A DNA stretch of 64,000 nucleotides from Thalassia testudinum. Taxonomy: Eukaryota; Streptophyta; Magnoliopsida; Alismatales; Hydrocharitaceae. This document shows, piece by piece, positions 20,863 to 31,560 of the stretch. The DNA lies in contig JAZHRO010000073.1 of the NCBI GenBank assembly GCA_037157565.1, positions 93,288,001 through 93,352,000 on the forward strand, given 5' to 3'. A program made the translations under genes and the position numbers. The notes beneath the pieces are model-generated. The model was given only the letters and a program-made list of their open reading frames with translations. It was not told where the DNA came from and did not search any database. Every line of letters starts with the position of its first letter. Positions within the stretch are counted from its first letter, which is position 1.

Positions 20863-21246
20863 GTTACTATGGACACATCTGCTGACGTGGAAAATCACCA
20901 TTAGTGGTTGAGGATTACTATTCAAATATTTGAGTTTGATTAGGGCTTAATTGTAGGGTTAATTTGGTGGTTTCAACCACCATTTGTACTCTATTCTTTT
21001 TGCACTTTGATACTTGACATTTTGAGATACATTTCTGATATATATTGCATATCATTTTGGTTATCTGATTCACTTGTAATTGCTATTTCTGATTATTGTG
21101 ATTAGTGAATTGATTTTCTTAACTTGTTCCCTATGAACGACTTCAGATTCATTTCTATTTTTCATGATTATAAATTTAAATGTTTATTCACTTTTGTTGA
21201 CTATACTGCAATGCATATTTTAAACTTGATGAAAGTGTGCTCAACA
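20863..21246 (+). repeat. Element C 5' LTR, final 384 bp
   Basis: It aligns by eye with 40519-40902, sharing GTGGTTGAGGATTACT, ATATTTGAGTTTGATTAG and GTTGACTATACT. It ends CTCAACA at 21246, directly before the primer site. The left edge is the insertion point of element A; GTTAC at 20863-20867 corresponds to ATTAC at 40519-40523. Confidence 0.88.
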
Positions 21247-21249
21247 TTT

Positions 21250-21269
21250 TGGCGTCATTGCTGGGGAGC
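21250..21269 (+). other. Primer binding site of element C
   Basis: TGGCGTCATTGCTGGGGAGC starts three bases after the LTR end. It is a mutated version of the tRNA-Asp-complementary site seen in element A. Confidence 0.8.
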
Positions 21270-22282
21270 AACGCGCATTTCATTCACTGATTACAATTTT
21301 AAATTGATACTAACTTGCTTTATCATATTTTACGAGGTGAATCTGAAGATCGACTGCACGAGCAACCACACCAGGGGCAGGTAATCTCATTCCCTTTTTC
21401 TTAAGCCCTTCATCTCTTGGAGAAATTTGAAAGGGAAATCAATTAAGATCAACTTGCTTATTTTATAGTAATCAATCATCTAAGTTGCCTGATTTGATCT
21501 AATTTGATTAGAGATCCCCATCCTGATACTTGCACCTATTAAGGATTTAAGGTGCCTAGGGTTACTCACCTTCTTCATTGAGCCCTAGGTACCAACTTCT
21601 GGAAAGAATTATACTTGGAAAATAGAGCCAAATTAGGGTTTTCACATTAAGGTTTCAGGAAAACACACTTTCCTGATTTAAAGAGAACATATTTCCCTCA
21701 TCATATGTTACCTAAGCCTTGGTTGAATTGATCTAATCAAAGGAACCCTAAAATTAGGTCTAACAATCACTTGAATTACTAAAACTTGGGACCTAATAAC
21801 CTATTTGCAAACCACTCAGGGTGATTTTGTGTTCTTAACCCAACTCATCCTCAATTTTAGGGCAGGTCAGGTGAAGTTAATCCACTTTGTAGGTTAACCA
21901 ACCTCCAAATTAGGTTACAAAGCAAATCAACTTTAAAGTTCAAGTGAAATTCAAGGCACATACTCAGGATTAAAATTGGTAGACTTAGGAGTCAAGCTTG
22001 CTCATTTTGGTCTACTTGGATTCTCAATGACAAGGAAGGTTGGGTCGGGGAAACCCTGTCACTCGTGGGGACGCTCTACCATATAGGAGTCTTTGCGAGA
22101 CTCTCCCTTCTTGGCTGCCCAGGTAATTCTTGAGTGAGTGAGTTTTTGATCCAGAGGTATCATTTGCCTCGAACCTCCTTAGTCATCCAAAATTTTTGGG
22201 TGCCTCGATTGGGTCCATTACGCATTCTATCCCTCATCTGGTTCTTTAGTGCATGTTCTAGAGGAGGTCTTTAAGACCAAAC
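21270..22282 (+). other. Element C leader, noncoding
   Basis: About 1 kb without convincing coding sequence, rich in short direct repeats such as CCTAGGGTTA and AATTAGG. It lies between primer site and gag. GGGGCAGGTAATCTC near 21371 resembles a splice donor, but nothing confirms splicing. Confidence 0.5.
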
Positions 22283-24418
22283 TTGAGGCCTCCACTAGCA
22301 GTTCATTCTTGTCGAGGCCAAGCCTCGACTCACTTGTTTTTGCTACCACCAGATCATATTGAGATCTCTTCCGACTCTTCCACTTCTGAGCCCAGATCTC
22401 CATCATCTACATCCATGGAGAACCAAGAAGAAGAACCCAATATTCAGAATCAATTGCAGCACCTCACCAATCTATTTCATGCATTCATAAACCTGCCTAG
22501 CGTCCATGATGAGAGATCACTACAATCCCACTGTGGTGGCGATCGAACCTAGGGTACAAATCCCGGCTGGAGAATCTGATGCTGAATTGAAGCCAAATCT
22601 GATTAATGCGATTCCCAAATTCCACGGTTTAAACTCCGAAGATCTTTTCGAGCACATGAAGCAGTTGAAACATCTAGCCCAGACCTTTAGACCACCAGTT
22701 CAGAATCGGGACATTCTGCTCATGAAGATGTTCTCCTTCTTTCTTATGGACAAGGCTGCCCACTGGTATTAGACTCTGACTCATCTGATCAATTCTTGGG
22801 AGAAACTCCAATATGAATTTCTAAAGAAATTCTTCCTAGTTGGTCACACCAAGGCATTGGGGCACCAGATCACGCATTTCACGCAAAATGCAGGATAATC
22901 ACTTCATGAGGCATGGGACCACTTTGTGGATCTCATGCAGAATATTTCCCTATCATGGAGTTCCTAAATGGGAACAGGTCCAATCTTTCTACCAGGGACT
23001 CCATGAGGATATTAGGCTATTTGTCAATGCAACCTGTGGTGGCAACATCATGGGTCACCATGAAGATACCGTTTGGGAGATTCTTGAGAACATGTGCGAG
23101 AACTCCTTAAATAATGAATCTATGGGCGTATTCGATCAAACGAACACCCATGCATTGACAAACACGCGAGGGGCACACGAGGTTCAAGGCCTATATGCAT
23201 TCGTCGATCTGGAGTTGGCGGCTAGTCACTTGGATAAGGTCTCTACCATTGAAAAGAAGGTGGATGAATTGAATCGACATTTACAGAGAACCATCGCTGC
23301 ACAACAAAGCACATATGCACAACCACCCTCAGGTAGGGAGGTTGTGCATAACGTTCACCACCATTATAAGGGGATGGAACCGTATCCACCCCCATCTGAT
23401 CCCAATTTCGAAGGAAACTCCAGACCTGCCTACTCTAATTGGGGGAACTTTAAACCCTCGTATTCTAATTTCTCTGGAGTTCCTCAGACCTGCAAGGATC
23501 TCCACACCATCCAGAATGATCCATTCTCTAACACTAATAACCCTGGATGGCGCGATCATCCGAACTTCGTGTGGTAAAAAATAATTAGAACATAAGACCG
23601 CAATTCCAACCCTGACTACAGGCTTCGCACCCATATCAGCCCGCTCAGCCTAGGCCCAATCCGAATTACCAATCCGAGTCGTCAAGGGAAGATCAAATGA
23701 ATCTGATTTTACAAACCCTGGTTGACATTCAAAAGACTAATGCGGCTACGTAGAAATAGCACAAGGACGAGATCAAAGAGGTTCGAAATCAGCTCGCATA
23801 GATGGCTGGGTCTCGCCAACTCTGTGCACTCCTATCTCAACCTCTTCCGAATCCAAATAACGTGCCGAATCAGCGGTGTGTTATGAACCCGAGTCAGGGC
23901 CAAGCTCACTACGTTTATCAGGCTCCTTTTGCTGCATCACTCGATGGGATGGACACTTCAACATCGTATTCAGGATATCAGCAGCAATCACCTCTTTTAC
24001 CAAGTCTGAACCAAAACCAGGCTGGCCTAAATGCTGTTACCACTTGTAGTGGCAAATCGACTCAAAATCCACCTTATCCTAGCCACTCTAGACCTGGTAG
24101 TTCAGAGCCTAACCCTAGGATGGTTATCTAGGACACACCTATCCTAGATCTAGAGCCTGAACCAATCCTAGAGGAACCTACAAAAGTTCCATTTCCTAGG
24201 GCCTTGACCAAATGAAAGAGGAAACTTAAACCCATCGCATTTGAGTAAGACTTGGTCAAGCTCTTTGAGTAAGTCCAAATAAACATCCCCTTGATGGATG
24301 CAATCCACCACTTACCGACTTACACACGATTTTTGAAGGATTTATGCACACCAAAGCATAAGTTATGAAACAAAGATGGGAGTCGATCATATTATCTGAG
24401 TAAGCCAGCTCAATTATC
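22283..24418 (+). pseudogene. Element C gag and gag-protease linker
   Basis: At least four frame changes and many stops. An N-terminal piece contains MENQEEEPNIQNQLQHLTNL (near 22414). The next frame (22506-22772) reads KPNLINAIPKFHGLNSEDLF and MKMFSFFLMDKAAHWY, the start of the gag capsid domain. The frame from about 22950 to 23577 reads HGVPKWEQVQSFYQGLHEDI and later PPPSDPNFEG and NPGWRDHPNFVW. A final open stretch (23802-24131) is Gln/Pro/Ser-rich. No intact CCHC knuckle was seen. The 24132-24418 linker contains several stops. Close relatives are the G pieces at 60657-61409. Confidence 0.8.
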
Positions 24419-24815
24419 TTGAGTAAACTCCTACAGAAAGTGAAAGATCCTAGAACTTCTTTAACCTCCTGTACGATCGATGACTTAGTGTTTGATCGAG
24501 CTTTATTGGATTTAGGAGCCTCCATAAACCTGATCCCTACATCCCTACTAGATCATTTTGAGGAAACTGAGCTCAAACTGATTGAGGTGACCTTACAGCT
24601 AGCAGACAAATCAATCAAGTCACATAGAGGAATTCTTAAGGATGTTCTAGTTAGGATACGAGATTTCTACTTCCCGGTGGACTTCATCGTATTAGATATG
24701 GATACTCCTGAAAATCTGAGAGACACACCGATCATCTTAGAGTCCGTTCCTAGCCACAACTAGGGCGAATATTAATTGCGAAGAGGGCCAGATCGAGTTA
24801 AAATTCGAGAACAAG
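24419..24815 (+). pseudogene. Element C aspartic protease
   Basis: 115 codons to 24763. The active site LLDLGASINLIP is near 24505-24540, followed by [38 protein letters not shown] and PIILESVP. The expected GRPFLAT motif is lost to a small frame change near 24745-24760, after which ATTRANINCEEGQIELKFEN is readable in another frame to about 24815. The catalytic Asp and flap region appear intact. The gene is abruptly followed by LTR-like sequence instead of reverse transcriptase. Confidence 0.82.
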
Positions 24816-27800
24816 TGATTGCGCAGCAATCATAGTACTTAAATGACCTGAATTAAGCTAAAACTTAGCATAATTGTTGTGTAATGCATGCATAAACAAC
24901 ATACATTGTATCTCTCCTATTTTATTTAGACATGCATAAAATAATGTTATAATGTACTTATTAGTGCATTATTTGGATTGTAGGCAATAAGAAGCTCAGG
25001 AGATGGCCTGAAGCTGGATTTGAAGTAGGGAAGAAGCTGGAGATGCAGTAGAGCTAAAGCAGAAACCCTAGAATAAAGAGGGAGAAATAATGTAGGGAGA
25101 GGTAGACTACTCTACTAAGTAGAATTTTAATGTAGAGTTAAATTATGAACAACATAGGACTTTTCTTAGCCTTAGGATAGCCCTAGAGACCCTCCTAAAC
25201 CCTAGCCACCCTTAGATTAGATCACTTCAACCTAGGATATCTCAAAACCATCATGCCAGCCCATATTTGGATGCCCAGGTAAGTTGCTAGACATCCAGAA
25301 CCCTTAGACACCACCCACAGGCCTAGAACCCAATTCTACTGGAAAATTGGACATCCAGACAAAGTGTCACATGTCCAATTTCTGTAGAATTCCAAGATAG
25401 AACCCAAACTCCTCCCTGACTCAACATTGGACATCCAAACCAGAGTTCTGGACTTCTGACTTTGATGTATAAGTCGTCTAATGGTAAAATCAAATGTTTG
25501 GAACCCTTCTCCAATCCTTATTTTTGAAATCAAGCTTGGATCTTGATTTCCTAAGCCCCTAAACCCAATTCTACACCCTAGGGAACCTAAATTAAGGTGC
25601 CCTAAACCTAGTACACCATGCTAAGACCATCCTAAGAACCTAATTAGGTTCTCACTAAGCCCAATTGACTTGGATCAAGTCAATCACACTTCACCTAGTC
25701 AATTGGACTCATAGAGTCCAATTGAGCTCAGACCTCAACCAACACAAGTCCAATTGGACTCAATGAGAGTCCAATTGACTCAAACTGTACCTAATTGGGT
25801 ATCCTCTCACCCAATTAGATACACATCCACCTGTAAATCCCTACAGGAGGGTGTGAGATTTGCGCGATAAAATATAAATGAGGAAATAATGTAAGCAATC
25901 TCTCAAAAAGCAACAATCACACAAAAGCACAAGAGTTTTTTAGGTGGAAACCCAAACTGGGTAAAAACCACCACCCAACCCTCTCGAGTTAGGATTTCTC
26001 GATCGACAAAGTCAATCAAATCCACTAACCCAGTCACTTAAACAAGGGTGACTGAACCTCAATACACCAACACTACTTTGAAGGAGGGTAGTGTGCCTCA
26101 AACCCCTCCGCTTCACGAGAAGGATTTTGTCCCTCGATGGAGACGGGAATTTGCAACGCGATTACCCAACCAATAAACAAAGATAAAATATAACAATCCT
26201 ATAGAGCCAACAAAGTAGGTATTTAAATCTAGCTACTATAGGTGAAGGAACTTTCCTTTGTTGGGTTGCGTCGATTTGACGACGCGAGTGTGTGAACCAC
26301 ACGTAGGCACTACATCGCTCTCATAATCGTGGAGTGAGAGTAGGTGCACAGCAGGACAAAGCTCTTAGGTGTGGAACGAATGCTTGGAGAGCTAGAGCTT
26401 CTTCTACTTCTCTTGGACACAAAAGATGTGGAAAATGTGTTGCTTGATATGTGTATGCAAGGCAATGGTACTCTATTTATAGAGGGCCTGGGAAGGCTTT
26501 GGAAGGCCTTGGAAAGCTTCCATAGCCGTTGGGAATTATCCCAAGGCAAAATAGGTCAAAATCAGAATCATTAATGATTCTGACAGGGTTATCAGATGTC
26601 TGGAAAACAGATCAGACATCTGGAAGTCACTCTTAAGATGTTTGGGAACTAACTCAGACGTCTAATTCTAGACAGGTTCCCTTACTGACTTTCATCAGAC
26701 CTAAATAGGGTTCTAGTGTAAATCAATCAGATGATGCACAGGATGTCGGCACTAGGTTTGGACGTCTGGAATCCTATTGTATTGCGGGAATGGATTTCCT
26801 AAGGTCCAAATGGCTATATTAGTCTAGGAAAGCGATTTTGTGTCAGTCGAGGCTCAACTGTTACATATTAGACGTCTAGGGTCCTCTACGGATGTTTGAT
26901 AGAAGCCTAATGGTTATTTTTCTCAACGTTTACTTTGTCAGCCAACGTTCCACTAATTGGACATCTGGCACAACCATTAGACGTCTTCTAAGACGTCTGG
27001 ACTAAGGTCTGGATGTCTAATTTCAACAGATAGAACCTACTAAGTCCAGCCTAAGTTATTCGACGACTGAGTCAACAGTCAGATGTCAGAAAAGTCAAGA
27101 TCAGACGTCTGATTTCCAGATTGGACGTCTGATCAGGTTGTCTGATGCCTATCTTGGATTTATAAGTTCTCTACGGAAAACCTAAGTAACCTAGGGTTGT
27201 GCAGGTGTTCCTAGGACTACGGTTTAGATCCTTTGAGACTCTTTAGCATATATCTAGACATAAAGAATAAAGAGCAAAAGAATTACAAAAGAATACGTGA
27301 AAAGAGTATCTATCTTATTATTTATCTCCTTCCTTCTTGAAGCTTTCGCTCCTCGCAATGTTGCTTCTTCTCCGATGAGCTCCTCCAATCCACCATGGAT
27401 GCGAGCTCTGAGGTCCTTCACACTTGAATCCATTTGCAAATAACCTGAAATCTTAGACTTCAAATGTAAATGTTAAGTACAAATGTTTTGTTATCATCAA
27501 AATAAATGATCGTGGTGCTCTAGCACCAACACCACTCAATTAAACTTGTGATAAGTTTAATTGCACATTCACTTTAGTGTTAGGGTTTGTAACCCTAATT
27601 CTGGGAGCCTACTTAAACATAATCACCTAGACCTATAGGACTCGACCTAAACCACCTAGGCACACACACACAAGTCACGTGCACACACCCACACACACAC
27701 ACAAGTCATGCACACACACCCACACACGTTGCCACCAACTCTAGAATTCTCTAGAGTCTTCCAAAGGTGGCACCACTTTGAGTTGCCAAAAATAGAAACC

Positions 27801-28067
27801 AAGGTGATCTACTCTTAGATCCACAATTTGTGGATCTAAGAAGACCCACTCAAGACCTAGTGGATGGCCACCTAAGGGTCTCTTTAGAGTCTTCTATAGT
27901 TCTTTAGAGAGATCACTTGAAGGCCACCCAAGAGTTTATAAAAAGACCCTCTTGGACGGCCATGCACCCAATCTTAGACTCTCCATTAGTGGCTCCTCCC
28001 TCAGTCTCCATGTCCTCGAGCTCCCTCCACCTCTAAGCACTAGTGGACATCTAAGAGTGTAATGAAC
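24816..28067 (+). repeat. Unclassified LTR-like U3 region (interrupted at 25832-27531)
   Basis: Not coding. A TATA box, TATAAAAAG, lies at 27937-27945, followed by a C-rich stretch, as in an LTR promoter; the region is then cut by another LTR at 28068. It contains many GACATCCAGA and CCAATTGGACTCA repeats (25260-25790) and a CACACACA-rich patch (27660-27730). It replaces the reverse transcriptase of element C. The left border near 24816 is uncertain and no target duplication was found. Confidence 0.4.
25832..27531 (-). repeat. Candidate solo LTR, minus orientation (1700 bp)
   Basis: On the minus strand it starts TGTTGGTGCTAGAGC and ends GGGATTTACA. Flanks are CCACC (25827-25831) and CCACT (27532-27536), a target duplication with one mismatch. 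A good TATA box, TATAAATAG, is at 26473-26481 (minus). TTTTGATGATAACAAAACA near its start (27487-27505) resembles Copia-type plant LTRs. The upstream part (26580-27140) holds at least ten AGACGTCT-like motifs, although the rest is unlike the chromovirus LTRs. Confidence 0.55.
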
Positions 28068-29977
28068 TGTCACATTTTTAGCCTTTTAAGACGTTTGGAG
28101 TCTCAGTTAGATGTCTGTCCAGACGTCTAGACCCTTTCCTGAACGTCTGAAAATGAAATTTTTGTACGCACACTACGGCCTGCGCGCGGGCGACGCGCAG
28201 GACGCTCTTCTCCTCTCCCCCTCTCTTTTCTTCCCAAACCCTAAACCCCCCACGCCTTCTATATAAGCCCTCCCTCCTATCTTCTCTCCACTCCACACCA
28301 GCCACCACCACCACCTTTAGAGCTGTGTGGAGTGACGAGAGGGGGGTGAGCGAGGGAGAGCGAGAGGGGGCGAGTGGAGGAGAGCGCAGAAGGAGGAGGA
28401 GGCTAAGGTTGGGGAGCTTCGGTGGAAGCTCGGCGAAGCTCGCACGACCGTCGTGGGCACGTGCGGGAGGAGGAGAGAGCTCGGGGAGGCGGCTTCCCGG
28501 CCCTCTACAGTGGCTGGAGCTGGGGCAGCGCGAGGCGGAGCGAGCGAAGAGCGTTGGAAGGAGGTTCTGATGCTGGAAGTTTTCCAGTATCAGACGTCTG
28601 GAGTGGAGTCCAAACGGCTGACGGAGTACCTGGACGTTTGGAGCTAAGGCCAGACGTCTGAAAGCTCATTTATCATGAAGGTACGTAATCTCCTTGCACC
28701 ATGTATATCATAGCGCAAGGATATTTGTTGGCTGACCGCACCTGCGTTGTTGTACGCAGGTGCAGCCTTGGGAAGGAGTGCAGACGCTGCACTTTTGGAC
28801 ATCTAATCGGATCACCAGACGTTCGGAGGTGCGTCCAGATGACTGGAGGCATTGTTCGACGTCTGGAACTGCCTTCAGATGATCGTAGAGAAGGCCTGGA
28901 CGTCTAAGGACACCGTAGGGACTTAAGGTAAGGATCTAGCACCTTTTAAGACATCTAGGAGTATCCCCAGACGTCTGATTTTGAATAGTAGGCACATTTT
29001 TGACCTATTTGGGGTCCAATCGGGATCCGTTTTACGCAAACGAAATACCTATATTTTCCTCACGAGTTTCTCTACATACAGAGTCCTTTGTACACAGTTT
29101 TGAACTCTCCTTTTGTGATGTATTCCTTGGTATAGGGTTTCAGCCTGCTGCGTGTTTGGGGCTCGCAGAGACGCCTGGGTCTACAGTTCGAGCCCCCATT
29201 ACTCTCGTGTTGCCCGGTAGAGTGGTTAATTCTGTTAATAATATTTAAATAAGAATGTGCTTGTGGAAATAGCCAAATGGAACCCTAGGATGTGGCATGA
29301 ATCCTAGGATAGAGAAATGAATGAGCCGTTGTGCTATATAATGTACTTTCATGCATGATTGAGATAAACTGCTAGCAATTGCCTGTATTATAATTATGAG
29401 TTGCCTATTAGAATATGAGCTGCCTGTACTTAATGAACAATTACCTGTGAAATCACCAGTTGCATGTATTGAGAATTGAACTAAGGAAACACGAGTTGCC
29501 TATATACAGATGAGGGATAAATTTTGAATGGTGAAACCTTGATCGGAATAAATGAGGTGAACATGAGCATGAACCCTACGGAGAATTAGGAGTAGAACTT
29601 CTGTGGATAGACGAAAACCAGGAATGTAGATGGGAAGTATGCTGGCCCTTGAGTACGTGGTACCAAGGAGAGCAACTATCCCCTTTTTGTGTAGAGCAGA
29701 GCTAGCCTCCCTTGGGTTAAGACCCAGGGTTAGGAATGGCTAGTCTACATCGACTCCTGTTAGCCCTCGTGTACGTGGTACCAATGCGAGCTACTAGTGT
29801 AGGGAGGGAGCTAGCCACCCCACGGGGCCCAGGGTTCAGCTAGCCACCCTACACCGACTTGTTAGGCCCTTTGGGCAAACTGGGGTAGTCAGACGAGGGT
29901 GCGCAGACTGTGGAGGGGCGAGACCCCTGTTTGGTTTTGAAGGGCGAGACTCTTGTTCTGAGAGGGCAAGGCCCTAT
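28068..29977 (+). repeat. Truncated chromovirus-type LTR
   Basis: It starts TGTCACATTTTTAGCC and follows the plan of the element B LTR in diverged form: AGACGT motifs (28085-28150), TATATAAG (28259-28266), GA-rich leader, a second AGACGTCTGG cluster (28590-28980), candidate intron 28681-28759 and GCTGGCCCTTGAGTACGTGG (29642) modules. It breaks off at 29977 within AGGGCAAGGCCCTATA, about 700 bp before the expected end, and is joined to integrase sequence of element C. The short AGCTGCCTGT repeats are also present. Confidence 0.8.
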
Positions 29978-30821
29978 ACATCTTACTTGCTGTTGATTAT
30001 GTCTCGAAATGTATCGAAGTCGTCCCCATCAGAACGAATGATCATAAAGTTGTTCTCCAGTTCATTCGGAGAACATCTTTTCTAGATTTGGGGTTCCCAA
30101 AGCCATCATCAGCGATGGCAGGTCTCATTTCACGAATATGCACTTCCAATCCTTGATGAAAAAGTGTGGGGTGTCTCATCGTATCTCGACTCCTTATCAC
30201 CCCCAAACCAATGGATTGGCTGAACTATTCAATAGGGAGAACAAGAAAATCCTTCAGGTCACTATTCAGCTTGATAGGAAGGATTGGTCTACTCACCTTC
30301 TGGAAGCCTTGTGGGCCTATAGGACCACCCATAAAACCTAGTTAGGAATGTCTCTCTTCAGACTTGTGTACGGGAAGGCATGTCACCTCCCTGTAGAAAT
30401 GGAGAACAAAGCCTACTGAGCAGTACGGAAGTGCAATCTAGATCTCATGAAGGCTAGAATCCACCGCCGGTTGCAAATGAGCAAGATCGAAGAACTACGC
30501 AATGATGAGTACGAGAACTCGTGTATTTACAAAGGGCAGGTCAAAGCCTTCCATGAAAGGCACATTTCGTGGAAATCTTTTCATCCTGGTTAGAAAATGT
30601 TACTCTTTGATGCTAAGCTCAAGCTTTTCCCAGGAAACCTAAGATCAAAGTGGATTGGATCGTTCCTCATTCAACGAGTTTTTGGAAATGGAGTTGTCGA
30701 AATCAGTGAACTCAGCCTTGACTTAGAACCATTTGTTATGAATGGTCAGAGACTCAAATTGTTCCTTGAACTCACCGATTCGAATTTGGCTATAGTAACT
30801 TTTGATCTTCATTCTCCCTAA
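29978..30821 (+). pseudogene. Element C integrase, C-terminal two thirds
   Basis: It begins mid-core at HILLAVDYVSKCIEVVPIRT, so the zinc finger and first catalytic Asp are gone. The second Asp is in AIISDGRSHFTN and the Glu in TNGLAELFNREN. After a frame change near 30130 one frame runs to the TAA at 30819-30821 with stops near 30339, 30417 and 30591. [23 protein letters not shown] and LFDAKLKLFPGNLRSKWIGS match the corresponding parts of element A. Confidence 0.85.
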
Positions 30822-31560
30822 GCTACATTGTGCCCAGCTGATGGTGTTAAACTTAACACTTAACGGGAGGCAACCTATCATTTTGAGGAAACTCAAGACC
30901 CTTCTGACCTATCTCTGAACTGAAATCATATTCCACTTTAGAGTTTGTCCATTAGAACAACCAACTTCACCTTTAACAATTGTATCAGAACTAGAAATCG
31001 TCCGCAACAATCATCCCAACCCATTCGCCACTCACCAAACTTGTTCTAATGTACGATCTAAGCTAAACTCGAACCCACCTAATTTACAATGAGGACATTG
31101 CAAATTTTAGGCATGGGAGGTATTAAAGTGTAAAATGTTGTGAAATTCGATTCATGGAGGGGTTTCAATCAATAAAAAAAGGACAAAGGGGAGGTCAATT
31201 TTGAGTTGAATTGAAAAAAATTGAGGAGAAAATTAAAGGAAAAGAGAAAAAGGAGAAATCAAAAAGAAAAAAATGAGATAGTCTCTGTGATTGAGTATGG
31301 AATTTACCTAAGTTTTAGGCTGGATCGGATAATGAATTAAGACCTAAAAAGGTAAAACTTAAGAGATTAGTGACGAGTATCGACATAGGCCTCTTAGGTC
31401 TATTTTAGGGATTAAACACTTACGTATTCGTTAAGATCCGGATTAATCCTTAAGAGGTTGAGGAAAGTGCAAGGATGATGTATTAAGTCTATGACTTAGG
31501 GACTATTCGACCTTGTTGTTTGCCCTTTGGTTTGCGGAGCTTGGTAACCTAGGCACCCAA
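30822..31560 (+). other. Element C post-pol noncoding region
   Basis: No env-like coding sequence is visible. It contains GGGAGGCAACC (30865-30875), then GAGGACATTG (31091-31100) and GGCATGGGAGG (31110-31120), a module also found downstream of pol in A, D and the 40.9-42.9 kb region. The purine-rich, A-rich tract 31200-31290 follows. At 31561 a solo LTR begins. Confidence 0.6.

Noticed and set aside
30822..31560. Possible env-like gene after pol, as reported for some Athila elements
   Set aside because: No open frame longer than a few dozen codons, no signal peptide or membrane segment.
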